Assembly (NCBI GenBank): GCA_036939975.1 | Contig: JALLPB010000302.1 | Coordinates: forward strand, 1-18,060 | Source: Cyclostephanos tholiformis | Taxonomy: Eukaryota; Bacillariophyta; Thalassiosirophyceae; Thalassiosirales; Thalassiosiraceae | Length of the DNA stretch: 18,060 nt | Direction: 5' to 3' | In this document: piece after piece, positions 8,880 through 17,258 of the stretch | Layout of the letters: each line of letters starts with the position of its first letter | Numbering within the stretch: the stretch's first letter is position 1 | Made by a program: the position numbers and the translations under genes | Notes under the pieces: model-generated | Seen by the model: the letters and a program-made list of their open reading frames with translations, nothing else | Told to the model about the DNA's origin: nothing | Databases searched by the model: none

Positions 8880-9299
8880 TTAGTCAGTAGTGAGTGGCAA
8901 AGCCCCTAATGGCTTGTCAGAAGAAAAAAAATACTAATTTACGGAGTGATTTGGTGTGGTTTTTATGTATTGGTTTTGATGATTGTGAGGCAGGTAGGTA
9001 GATGACTTCAATATTTGGGGTGGTCCAGAAATAAAAAAATAATGTGTTTTTGATTAAAATATGTGTTTGCAAATGACAAGTTCTTCCATTACTTTATGGT
9101 GTATGAATCCCGCAAAAAGAAGGAGGCACTCGCCAAACCTTCTAATAGCTGTACCTCATCTCGGCATGGGTGAAGATTTTCGATCCCAACACCTAAAAAA
9201 AATTAATGCGAGGAAGCGCAGAGAGAGACCGAATATGTTCAACAAATAAAACATATTGCTTTTCTAGAAGAAATTTCATTGATATTCAGCACATAAGTT
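8880..9299. other. Spacer downstream of the 525-codon gene
   Basis: A short plus-strand frame from about 9052 to a TGA at 9172 reads YVFANDKFFHYFMVYESRK, followed by KKEALAKPSNS. It looks protein-like but has no start and no recognisable family; it could be a terminal exon remnant. An overlapping 62-codon frame (9061-9249) is not preferred. The stretch would also contain the 3' end of the minus-strand gene ending at 9300. Confidence 0.3.
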
Positions 9300-10877
9300 T
9301 CAACGTTCTTGCAATATCTTGATTTGTGTACCACGCAATAGGCGTGGCATCCACTGCCGCCCTATTTCTGGCATTATCTCATCGGCTTCTGCCTTGCAGT
9401 CATTCATAAAGTTTGAATCATACAAAGAGACATTGGAAGTAAGCGCCAATGTTAGTGATAAGACAGTCCGTCGCAATGATGGCGATGTCTCGTTGGCGAT
9501 GTTGAGCGACGTCGCTTCTTTTTTAAGTCGATTCAACTGATCGAATGACAAGGAAGACATGGAAACGGAATCATATTTTTTGTCCTCGATTGTTATGTTC
9601 GATTTCTTGGGTGTATTTTCCGCTACTTCGGTCGAATCCATTCCGTAGTATTGTGGTCTCTTCCCGGTAAGGTTGATCTTTTGCGGGGTCGTCGGTCCGA
9701 CGCACTCGACGATATCGACCCCCAAGCTGGCGTGCGCGATCGACGGCGAATTCTCGGCCGACTCGAAAGAGTATGAATTCGAGTAAGATGCGAGGAATCG
9801 AGAAGGAAGAGTAAGCGGTGCGGATTCGGCCTCCTCCTCGTCGCAGCTGCTGCCCTTGATGCTCTCGGGGCATGCGCCATCGTCCATGTCATCGTTCGCG
9901 GTTAGTAGGCCTTTACCACCATTGCCAAGATTTTGACGATTCTCGATGTTACGATAAATATCACGTGCGTCACGAAAGCAGTTGCCACGGGCGATACTAT
10001 CATCCTTTGTGACAGTTCTCACGAGGCCGTGAATGTTGAATGTATGCCCTCCGCCCGAGGAGGAAGAGGGGGAATAACGGTCGTTGCTATCGCACGCGAT
10101 GTAATTTTCTGCATCGTCTTCGCGACGTGAACTTCCGTCCCCTTGTTCATTCTTCGCCTCGTGCAAATCGCCTCGAATAAATGTGGCAACGTCCCCCTCG
10201 ACTGCATTGCCCGAACCTATCAACGTGGACACCAGAGTCGGAAGGCCGGGATCGACTTCGGTATCCTCGGGGTTGATCCTGGTCAGGCGAAACTGCACCA
10301 ACGGCGCGAGGGAGGTATAATCGATCGCGCCATCTCCCCCGTCGTGTTGTCCCCCGTGCCACAGGAGCGACAACACGTCTCCCTCGTACAAATCCAGCAG
10401 CCTCGGATCGTCTCTCTCGTCGGAATTTTCGTCGGCCGAGGCGGTCGCGCACCCGCCCCCCCCCTCCTCCTCCTCGGCGAGACGATGAATTCGAACCAAA
10501 CGATATGCGTCCCCCCCCGAAATGGCGAGTCGTATCCCCCCCCTCCCTCTCCCGTCGTTTTCGTCGCATTCGCGACGATTGCACGTGAACGACCAAAAGT
10601 CCGCGCGGGGGATGAACTTCGCCATTGATCGTATGGACGAGCAGAGGACGCACCACGATGGCGGGACATCATCGTCGCGTCGTCGTAGTTTACGACGATG
10701 CGATGGACGACGACGACACGTCGGACACGACGTGGAAAACGGACGCAGCAGCGCCTCCCTGCCGAACCGTCCTGGGAGTTTCAACGGGGGGGGGGGGGGA
10801 CGGCGGCCGATGTCGTCGTTATCGACCCCTAAGACGAACGGGTTCAATTCCCAACGCCACCGCGATTTTACCACCAT
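9300..10877 (-). CDS. 525-residue protein, possible FHA-like N-terminal domain
   Basis: A single open frame from ATG 10877-10875 to TGA 9302-9300 in a GC-rich island unlike the flanking AT-rich repeats. Residues 7-25 (WRWELNPFVLGVDNDDIGR) resemble the first strands and Gly-Arg turn of an FHA domain. Residues 93-130 (FWSFTCNRRECDEN..., GIRLAI, DAYRLVRIHRL) and 164-200 (LYEGDVLSLL ... LVQFRLTRI) could be the remaining strands, with a proline-, arginine- and glycine-rich insert between. This is inference. CPTC (51-54) and CVLC (76-79) could bind metal, but they lie in a stretch where a 14-base homopolymer makes the frame uncertain. The C-terminal half is polar and Ser/Asp-rich with TPQK and TPKK (proline-directed phosphorylation-type sites), then a helix-prone end (SFDQLNRLKKEATSL). 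FHA domains bind phosphothreonine. No intron is needed. No gene partner is visible. Confidence 0.75.
   Translation of the reverse strand: MVVKSRWRWELNPFVLGVDNDDIGRRPPPPPLKLPGRFGREALLRPFSTSCPTCRRRPSHRRKLRRRDDDVPPSWCVLCSSIRSMAKFIPRADFWSFTCNRRECDENDGRGRGGIRLAISGGDAYRLVRIHRLAEEEEGGGGCATASADENSDERDDPRLLDLYEGDVLSLLWHGGQHDGGDGAIDYTSLAPLVQFRLTRINPEDTEVDPGLPTLVSTLIGSGNAVEGDVATFIRGDLHEAKNEQGDGSSRREDDAENYIACDSNDRYSPSSSSGGGHTFNIHGLVRTVTKDDSIARGNCFRDARDIYRNIENRQNLGNGGKGLLTANDDMDDGACPESIKGSSCDEEEAESAPLTLPSRFLASYSNSYSFESAENSPSIAHASLGVDIVECVGPTTPQKINLTGKRPQYYGMDSTEVAENTPKKSNITIEDKKYDSVSMSSLSFDQLNRLKKEATSLNIANETSPSLRRTVLSLTLALTSNVSLYDSNFMNDCKAEADEIMPEIGRQWMPRLLRGTQIKILQER
10786..10799. repeat. Run of 14 G inside the coding sequence
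   Basis: On the coding strand this is C14, giving the prolines at residues 27-31. A change of one base would put residues 32 onward into a frame that closes at a TAA near 10690. Several shorter G runs (7-9) lie at about 10450-10545. They may be hotspots for slippage or assembly error. Confidence 0.9.
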
Positions 10878-10886
10878 CTCCTAAAT

Positions 10887-10900
10887 GTGTGACGTCACAC
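10887..10900 (-). promoter_or_regulatory. CRE-like palindrome next to the start codon
   Basis: GTGTGACGTCACAC is a perfect 14-bp palindrome with the core TGACGTCA, the bZIP/CREB site. It lies 9 bp upstream of the ATG of the 525-codon gene. TGACGT elements mediate CO2/cAMP response in diatom promoters such as PtCA1 of Phaeodactylum. The closeness to the ATG would need a very short leader, or action as an internal element. Confidence 0.45.
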
Positions 10901-10961
10901 GAAGGATTGTCGGTGAGGGTGTTTTCTAACGTCCCATGAAGAGGGGGGGCGGCTAACTCTT

Positions 10962-10966
10962 ATTGG
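10962..10966 (-). promoter_or_regulatory. CCAAT box candidate
   Basis: CCAAT on the minus strand, in GCCGCCGCCAATAAG, about 85 bp upstream of the ATG at 10877. This is a usual place and orientation for NF-Y. A five-base word alone is weak evidence. Confidence 0.3.
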
Positions 10967-11157
10967 CGGCGGCCATGGAGGGGGGGGAATAGCGAGATTT
11001 TGTTATGGTTGAGGGGGGAGGAGGCGAGCAGCTTTTTTGTTCCTCTGTTCCTTGGTATATTGTTCCCACTTAAAAAAAAGCTAGGTAGCAACCTGCTAAC
11101 AAACTCCGGACAGCTGTTACTGGATTCGTAGTAAAAAATAACTCTATTTGAGCTCTC

Positions 11158-11350
11158 CATTTCAATCACCTTCGTAGGGACTCCCTATGAGATTTGCAAA
11201 GGCATATGAAAATTGCATAAGTCCACTAGGAACAATACGATGAAACATGAAAATTGCAAACGCTTATGAAAATTGCCAACGCATACCAATGAGAATAGCA
11301 AATGGCACATTAATGTCCCATCACATTTGCGGGATTCATGACTCAAAGAG
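11158..11350. repeat. ~310-bp tandem repeat, copy 1 (partial)
   Basis: It contains GTAGGGACTCCC, several AAAATTGCAAACGC-type words, ACAATACGATGAAA, then GGCACATTAATGTCCCATC and ATTCATGACTCAAA, in the same order as copies 2 and 3. The first part of the unit is missing or too diverged to recognise. Confidence 0.65.
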
Positions 11351-11353
11351 AGC

Positions 11354-11511
11354 AGAGGAATTCAGATTAAAATAGCAATTTGACTGTTTTCATTCCCGCC
11401 GCTGTCGATTTCAGTCAGCGTTGTAGGGACTCCCAAGAATTAAAATTGCATACACATATGAGAATTACAAAAACAACATGTGATTGCAAAAACAATATGT
11501 GATGAAATATT
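11354..11511. repeat. ~310-bp tandem repeat, copy 2, left half
   Basis: Starts AGAGGAATTC, followed by TTAAAATAGCAATTTGACTG, CGCTGTCGATTTCAGTCAGC and GTAGGGACTCCC, then degenerate AAAATTGCA words, ending GATGAAATATT where the transposon begins. The right half resumes at 12787. Confidence 0.8.
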
Positions 11512-12786
11512 GGAGCATTCCCAAAATAAATTAAGTGTAAAATTTACGCTTATTTCTCACTAACCTTGACACTTAACACTTAAATCTCGCTAATTTAAGT
11601 GTTAATTTCACACATAGGCAAGTGCAAGTTGGTGAACCCTTCGGCACAAATGACCATGACTCACTTATAAGTGTAAACCTAACACTTAAATTAAAAGCCA
11701 CGTCTTCCGCAGCACTCCACCCACAACCCCTGGGGGGGGGGATGACTCAAAAGCCCTCCCCCCATGAAAAAGCCCCACGATTGTCATGCGATTGGGCAGA
11801 AAGAATTATGATGTGACTGCGGTGGGATGGCGGAGTGAGGTGCAACAAAGGAAGGGATAATGGTGGCGGCAGCAGCGACGGCAGCAATGAGGCTGCGGGA
11901 CGTGGAGGGTGGTGAGAGGGACAATATTGAAGAAACAATCAGCCTGAAAAAGTTGGTTATAATCTTGAGAGGAGGTGCAACAGAAGGGGGGGAGCATGCA
12001 CTATTCTCTTAAACTCATGCTGTGGGGGCTGCTTTGGGTGATGAAATGTGCATCATCGGAAAAAAGAGAGAGTGACGGGGCCGAGACTATAGGTGGCCGC
12101 CTTTTTTTTAATCAAACAACAACCAACCAAAGATGGAGTTTGTGGTGGGGGATTATCGGGGAGGGCATGAGATGGCAATGGACGGTGTCAGGGGCAGCAT
12201 TTTAGCATGTTTGGGGTGGTGATATAGGCGATGAAAAAATAAAAAGAATACAATACGTTTTGGCCTTAGATGGCCGCCAAATGATGACAAACATAACAAC
12301 GAACCAAATGTACACGGTTGCAATGAACGAGGAATATATACGATGAATGAGAGCCGGGGGGAGCACAGGGGTAGGGTGATACCATCGTTTTGGGGCGATC
12401 AAATAAAGTGGAGGTAAAAATTAATATAAAATAGATGTCTTCAATAAATATATTGTTTTCTTAACCGGTTTACATAATTGAATAAAATTCTTTGAACTAG
12501 ACCTCAACTAGGCTATCAAAAAGGGTTTGCTGGGGGAGGGGTGGCTATATTTAAAATATCCATGCCATTGGATGTTGTGATCCGATCCACCATGGTGGTG
12601 TTTATTTTTTTCTGTAAGTCTTTTTTACGATGGATATGTATCGTAGTGCTGTATTTTGTGTCACGAGTGATGTTTGTGTCAGCAAAGGAAAATTATTTTG
12701 GCACGGAAATAAGTGTAAATTCCGCACTTAAAACACTAACAAGTGTAAGTGTAAATCTCATACTAAATTTATTTTTGGAATGCTCC
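11512..12786. mobile_element. Non-autonomous DNA transposon with TIRs and ATT duplication
   Basis: Terminal inverted repeats of 41 bp (11512-11552 and 12746-12786) match at 35 positions, starting GGAGCATTCC and both holding AAAATAAATT and ATTTAC. ATT flanks both ends (11509-11511 and 12787-12789). Removing the element and one ATT gives GAAATATTAAAATT, exactly the sequence at 13203-13216 in the neighbouring repeat copy. The subterminal regions are packed with AAGTGT/ACACTT words (about 11530-11690 and 12711-12757), as expected for transposase-binding sites. The 1275 bp interior has no frame over 90 codons that looks like transposase, so mobility would need help in trans. A 3-bp duplication is typical of PIF/Harbinger elements, but those prefer TTA/TAA, so the superfamily is open. 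Confidence 0.8.
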
Positions 12787-12972
12787 ATTAAAATTTGCTA
12801 AGGCAAATATGAAAATTGCAAACGTTGATGAAAATTGCGAAGGGCACATTAAATTCCCATCACGTGTTTGTGATTCGTGACTCAAAATACGTACGAAAAG
12901 ACGTAAAATGTTACAATTCCGGTAGTCTCAAAATACGTAACAAAAGACGTCAAATGTTACAATTCTGGTAAT
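12787..12972. repeat. ~310-bp tandem repeat, copy 2, right half
   Basis: Resumes with ATTAAAATTTGC, then AAAATTGCAAACG, GGGCACATTAAATTCCCATC, CACGTG and ATTCGTGACTC. A 46-bp block beginning CTCAAAATACGTA is duplicated in tandem here (12881 and 12927) but single in copy 3. Within it GTAACA and TGTTAC form an inverted pair. Confidence 0.8.
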
Positions 12973-13042
12973 CTCATACACATATTATCACCAACACACT
13001 GCACAAAGTTGTTGGGCACAATGGGATAACTCGATGGAGAGA

Positions 13043-13350
13043 AGAGGAATTCTCATTAAAATAACAATTTGACTGTTTTCATTCCTGCCGCTGTCGATTT
13101 AAATCAGCGTTGTAAGGACTCCCAATAATTAAAATTGCAAACACGTATGAGAATTGCAAACACGTATGAGAATTGTAAACGTCAACATAGGAATAATATG
13201 ATGAAATATTAAAATTGCAAACACGTATGAAAATTGCAAACACGTTTGAAAATTGCAAAGGGCACATTAAAGTCCCATCACGTGTGTGTTATTCATGACT
13301 CAAAATACGTAACAAAAGGCGTAAAATGTTACAATTCCGGTAGTCTCACA
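13043..13350. repeat. ~310-bp tandem repeat, copy 3, with 19-bp minisatellite
   Basis: The most complete copy. It runs AGAGGAATTC, CAATTTGACTGTTTTCATTC, GCCGCTGTCGATTT, then two clean 19-bp units AATTGCAAACACGTATGAG (about 13135-13171). The empty-site sequence GATGAAATATTAAAATTGC follows, then two more 19-bp units (about 13213-13250), GGGCACATTAAAGTCCCATC, and the ACGTAACAAAAGGCGT block. It ends at TAGTCTCA where the plus-strand pseudogene begins. The upstream spacer 12973-13042 is unique. Confidence 0.85.
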
Positions 13351-14053
13351 AGGAAGGGCTCATGCAGCTATGCCAGTGCAGGCAGCACTGTGTCCCCACC
13401 AATGGTAAGCATTTGTTTGCAAGCAATGTGGAGTATGGGACCCGTGAAGGAGCAAAATCTGATTACGAAAAAGCAGGATATCAGTACCTCAGACAAGTGG
13501 TGAGTGGGCTGGACGTGAACAATGTATCCTTTGCCGTCTCACCACCTTATTTTGAAAATAGTAGCCCGGAGGATAAAGTATGCAAATGGGTCAATATTAT
13601 TTTGAGAGATTTCACTGCTGGGTGTGGGCAATATCTCGAGTGAAGTATTTCTCATGCTGTATTATTGTTTTGCATCACTTTGCTATCGTTTTGGTTACTT
13701 GGTTAGGATTCTACCCAAACAAAGTAAATTGCGGACATCTCCTTTTTTCACGAACATCCCAAATCATGCAAAGGATGCAGCGGGCAGCGGTTGTCATGTT
13801 CCCATGGAACAAGATGGCTTCAATGCCTTCCTTCACCAGCTTGTCACGTCATGTTTGTATTCTTGTGCAACTTAAAGGGCTCAAGGCAATGCTCGCGTCA
13901 TCAAAGGATGAGATTATTTCTGGGGTTAAGAGTGATCTTGAAAGGATATGGTTGGGGTTGCAGTCCTATTTTGACAAGGAATAGATTATTGCAATGGGAG
14001 AGGTGTTGGGGAACCGAAGTGGTTTGCGGTTGCCTTCTCAAGCACACCTGTAG
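13344..14053 (+). pseudogene. Broken gene of unknown function with one probable intron
   Basis: The frame opens after a TAG at 13341-13343 and reads YGTREGAKSDYEKAGYQYLR, NNVSFAVSPPYFENSSPEDK, CKWVNIILRDFTAGCGQYLE. A 67-bp intron (13640-13706, GTGAAG...GTTAG) would then join in frame to ILPKQSKLRTSPFFTNIPNH, AKDAAGSGCHVPMEQDGFNA and FLHQLVTSCLYSCA. A frameshift near 13870 (TAA at 13873-13875) leads to LKGLKAMLASSKDEIISGVK and LERIWLGLQSYFDKE, an in-frame TAG (13982-13984), and IIAMGEVLGNRSG. The copia LTR cuts it at 14049. The regular composition on both sides of each lesion argues for a once-real protein. I do not recognise the family; a transposon-encoded origin is possible. The 5' part abuts the tandem repeats and seems lost. 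Confidence 0.6.
13640..13706 (+). other. Probable spliceosomal intron, 67 bp
   Basis: GTGAAG at the 5' end and GGTTAG at the 3' end, T-rich throughout. Removal avoids the TGA at 13641-13643 and joins two coding-like blocks in frame (phase 2). The branch site was not identified. Confidence 0.5.
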
Positions 14054-14222
14054 ATAGTTCGTTAATCGATTCAATTCAAAAAAATGATTATTTAATTTAG
14101 AGCCATTGCGAAGTTCCAAAGCGACAATGTATTGACAGATACGCATATGTGGTCACGTGTACATCTCCCCATTGCTACTAGCACGTGTCAGACACATGCT
14201 TACTTATAGCTTATATCCAACA
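14049..14222 (-). repeat. 3' LTR of the copia element (174 bp)
   Basis: On the element's strand it begins TGTTGGATATAAGC (14222 downward) and ends ATCTACA (14049), giving TG...CA ends. A short purine stretch, ACAGGAG, precedes it as a candidate polypurine tract, 2 bp away. It holds CACGTG twice. Its outer end interrupts the plus-strand pseudogene, with ACACC (14044-14048) as the expected 5-bp target site. The partner LTR is not in the window, so the borders are inferred. Confidence 0.65.
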
Positions 14223-14238
14223 CACTCCTGTGGCACAA

Positions 14239-14800
14239 TCAGATCTGTGCCAAACTCTCGCGATCCGTCATTTTTAACGTATCACGTGTTAGTATTTTTC
14301 TCACCTCATTCATTGGAAGTGAGCCCATAATAAAATCTCTGAACCTCTTGAATGCTGATCCTTGTAGTGGTTTTGTAAGAAAATCTGCCACCATTGCATT
14401 GGTCGGGCACTATTCAACTCCACCTTTAGAAATTCTATCTGAGATAAAGAAATATCTAACATTGATATGCTTGGTTCGTTTGGTGCTTGATGCCTTACCA
14501 TTTCTCTCAAGGAGTATTGCGCTGCGGTTATCTTGGAATATGATAATATCGTCCACGCGATAACCTTGTGTCTTCAAGAAGTATCTCGTCCATAGATCGG
14601 ACGGCATCATGTCATCCACTTTGACGAGTTCGCTTGTACAGCTTTTGCTTTATAGAACTGATGATGGGAAATCCTCTTCCCAACGTTATTCCTCCACCAG
14701 TGTGTCCGCGCATGTGTGCGTGCACTGCAAAGGATGCATCGACATACCATTTCAGTGTACCACTTGTATCAGCCCCAAGGGTTAAGGGTAATTCGGATTA
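14239..14800 (-). pseudogene. Copia RNase H domain and Pol C-terminus
   Basis: Pieces in order on the minus strand: LTLGADTSGTLKWYVDASFA (first catalytic Asp in WYVD), MRGHTGGGITLGRGFP, then after a frame change TSELVKVDDMMPSDLW (Glu), then IIFQDNRSAILLERNGKAS (Asp in QDN), TKRTKHINVRYFFISDRI. An in-frame TAG at 14412-14410 replaces the usual Trp before CPTNAMVADFLTKPLQG. The frame then closes at TGA 14241-14239, just before the LTR. Frame changes lie near 14795 (from the upstream piece) and 14650. RNase H removes the RNA strand during reverse transcription in the particle. Confidence 0.85.
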
Positions 14801-15306
14801 TGTCGTAGGTACTCAATCAGATAACCGAGCTTCCTCCAGTCATCGACATCGGGTGCTCGGACTCGTGTTTTTAGAAATGCAATTGCTAGCGAAGCATCAG
14901 GTCTAGCTCTCTTAACTAGATGTAGTGCTTTAGCCACAATGTTGTGGAAGGTGGTGCTAAACTTAGTATCTAGTTTCTTCGCATTCTCATCAATCTTGAA
15001 CAAGTCATTAGGAGCCGCTGAGGTCTTACTTTTTTTACCACTCTTGCAGACCACTTCGACGAAACCATCTTCCTTCTTCTCCTTGGCCTTGTCCCATGCA
15101 GCAATAACTTTTTTCACATATTCGATCATCGATATTTTTACTTGACCCTTCGTTGAGAAGTCAAGGTTCACTCCCAGATATAAATGAGTATTGCCTCGGT
15201 TGACCTTCATTTTCCCACGCATTCTTCGAATATGCTCTCGTAATCCTTCTGTAACCCCTCTATCGTTTGATTGATCACCTTTTGGGAAGCGTGTGAAATT
15301 TTGCAA
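14782..15306 (-). pseudogene. Copia reverse transcriptase, C-terminal part and connection
   Basis: Follows the catalytic part after a one-base shift near 15215 (there the sequence should run from ESIFEE into GKMKVNRGNTHLYLGVNL). Recognisable pieces are THLYLGVNLDFSTKGQVKIS, MIEYVKKVIAAWDKA, a lysine-rich stretch, FHNIVAKALHLVKRARPDAS, FLKTRVRAPDVDDWRKLGYL and EYLRHNP. This is the thumb/connection layout of copia polymerases. The reading before residue 33 or so is the wrong frame and should be ignored. Confidence 0.85.
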
Positions 15307-15785
15307 TCATCAACATGAAAGCAAATCGTTGATTGAGTACCATCAATGATCTTATTCCACACACACGGATTGTACGGGTTCATTTCATACCCGTTCTCAG
15401 AGAGGCTGTTTGTGAAATTTTCGTAGTACAATAATCCTGCTACCATCGTACCATATATCTTGTTAAGGCATTCAACCTCTAGTGCTATCTTGACGAGGAT
15501 GTCACCCAGCATTCCTCTCATGCGTATTATGACTCGTCTCTTCTTGTCATGCACAGTTATTTGAATAAACGCATTCGGGACATCAATCACCACAGTGTGT
15601 CTATGTTCGATTGCATCAACTAACGGCGTGAGTATGACGGATTCAGTCACAACTGTAGGTGAACTTGCATCTTCTTTTTCCATGTTCGTTCGTTGCTTAT
15701 TTCCGCCAGCAACTGTTCTCCCCTTGATTTCTCCTTTGCGTTTCTTCATTAAGAATATGTGCGATTCGAGTATTGTCTCTTTCTA
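15207..15785 (-). pseudogene. Copia reverse transcriptase, catalytic part
   Basis: It is preceded by the in-frame TAG at 15785-15783, then KETILESHIFL and MKKRKGEIKGRTVAGGNKQR. EDASSPTVVTESVILTPLVD leads to VVIDVPNAFIQ, with the first catalytic Asp at residue 56 of the piece starting at 15749. LNKIYGTMVAGLLYYENF and NPYNPCVWNKIIDG precede CFHVDDCKISH, with the catalytic Asp pair at residues 147-148. FHVDD in place of YVDD is common in diatom copia elements. All three catalytic aspartates are kept although the element is broken elsewhere. The enzyme would copy the element's RNA in cytoplasmic particles. Confidence 0.9.
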
Positions 15786-16048
15786 TTGATGGCTCAACTC
15801 AGTCCAACATACTGGCTTAAACGTGTTGCACCAGTGCAGTTGTTTCATTTCAGCTTTGGCTGCATTTGTCGCATCTTGCCCCCACATCTTTATTGCCGCC
15901 TTCAATGTCACCTGCATGAGGATCAGTTCTACTATTTCAGGGTGGTAGTCGATCTTAGTTACTTGTGTGGCATTGTATTGGTAAGTCTTACCACTCATCG
16001 ACGGGATATATTGTTTTGGTGCTTTGTGGGCTCAAGTTGAACACGTGG
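15783..16048 (-). pseudogene. Copia linker between integrase and reverse transcriptase
   Basis: The frame reads APKQYIPSMSGKTYQYNATQ, VTKIDYHPEIVELILMQV, KMWGQDATNAAKAEMKQLHW and FKPVCWTELSHQ, up to the TAG at 15785-15783. The EMKQLH element leading into the reverse transcriptase is characteristic. It is one frame away from the preceding block ending at 16049. Confidence 0.75.
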
Positions 16049-16540
16049 TCACGGTGCTCTTTGTAATTGGTTGTGTATCATTTGTTGATTGTGGCTCTGC
16101 TCTGGTGCTGCCGTGTCGGTCACTTCCTCCACCATTTTAGCTAGCTCAAAGTTTATCTCATTGGCCATGTCACTGGCTGTGTAAACGAGAGAAGGGGCTT
16201 GTTGATTGGGCATGGTACCCAGATCAGGCATATTTCCTTCCACTTCAAGTGCCATATCAACTGTCATATCCACTCCTGGGATCTGGCTGGCATCCCTAAT
16301 CACTCCTGGAACTTCAAGCAGGGTTTCCCGTGGTGTATATTCGATTTCACTGTCCGTTATTTCAGATTTTTCGCGGTCGAGGAAGACGACAAGTTGTGGT
16401 TGATCGCGTGCCAATACATTGATGCGATCAATGACCGCGGTGGGCATGGGTAACACTGTCCATGCACGTTGTGCTATAATATGGCCCGAGTTCAATGAGT
16501 AGAATAAATGCCCTCCCTGGTGATATGACGATGGTCCGGC
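16049..16540 (-). pseudogene. Copia integrase C-terminal region
   Basis: Continues in frame after the TAG at 16543-16541: AGPSSYHQGGHLFYS, LNSGHIIAQRAWTVLPMP and TAVIDRINVLA match the region between integrase core and reverse transcriptase in diatom copia elements. An acidic, variable stretch follows (EITDSEIEYTPRET, MTVDMALEVEGNMPDLG) and ends at a stop at 16051-16049. Confidence 0.75.
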
Positions 16541-17110
16541 CTAAATTGCTCTGGACGTTTGGGCAATTAATCTGTTTCGTTGGCCATTCTCTTCATAGAC
16601 TTGACAATACATTTCAAATGGGAGTGAGCATTGTCTGTAGGTGATTCTCTGACCCGACATGATTGTTTTTGGACTGTATTCAGTTGAAACTCCGCCTTTG
16701 GCAGGGAAGTAGTTAATCATTTTGACAATGAAGAATATCATGTGCATCATCAGCATCTTTGCTGGTATTGCCGTGAATGGAATAGAATGACGAATGGCAC
16801 GAGACCGCTCTTTTACAACTCGAATTTGGCGTTCAATAAATGGTTCATGTTCGTTTGCGCTTGTCAAGTTAAGCATAGGAGTGCCAGGTAGATCATTCAT
16901 CATTTCTGTGAGTGGTGCAAATTCATTATCTGCCGTTACGGTGATAATCTGAAAATCTTTCTGCATGTAATACATACAGATTTTCTTAAACGCATCAAAG
17001 ATCATAGTGATCTTTTGATTGGCAAGATGTGTGGCAGTCATGAAACAGATCTTGCTGCTAAGCGTAATAAAGAATGGGATTTTGTTTACAAAGAACACAT
17101 CAATTGACAA
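16541..17110 (-). pseudogene. Copia integrase catalytic core
   Basis: The 189-residue frame has the DDE layout: Asp4 in SIDVFFVNKIPFF, Asp61 in ITVTADNEFAPL and Glu93 in EPFIERQIRVVKERSRA. HMIFFIVKMINYFPAKGGVS and EYSPKTIMSGQRITYRQ follow, a block typical of these elements. It ends in TAG at 16543-16541. Integrase inserts the cDNA into host chromosomes. Upstream (17111-17258) the sequence still looks homologous (SDVVAIPTKI, MTDDAKAADKI, GASVPALKGK) but spans frame changes and a TGA where Trp or Phe would be expected. Confidence 0.9.
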
Positions 17111-17258
17111 TGTGATGAAGCGATGTAGATCTCAAATTTTGGTGGGGATTGCCACCACATCTGACGGTATGCTAGGTGGTGTTTGCCTTGTTGTTTTCCC
17201 TTTAGTGCAGGCACACTAGCACCTCAAATTTTGTCTGCCGCTTTGGCATCGTCGGTCA

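Noticed and set aside
9571..10672. Arginine-rich alternative frames on both strands of the GC-rich gene
   Set aside because: Explained by high GC content, which removes stops in the shadow frames; the 525-codon frame is far longer.
10842..10870. GGTTCAATTCC resembling a tRNA T-loop
   Set aside because: It lies in the N-terminal coding sequence of the 525-codon gene, and no acceptor, D or anticodon arms can be placed around it.
12541..12801. Hydrophobic plus-strand frame in the transposon
   Set aside because: It runs through the right terminal inverted repeat and out of the element, so it cannot be a conserved element gene.
14634..14906. Plus-strand frame over the copia RNase H
   Set aside because: The antisense translation gives the expected RNase H blocks, so this is a shadow.
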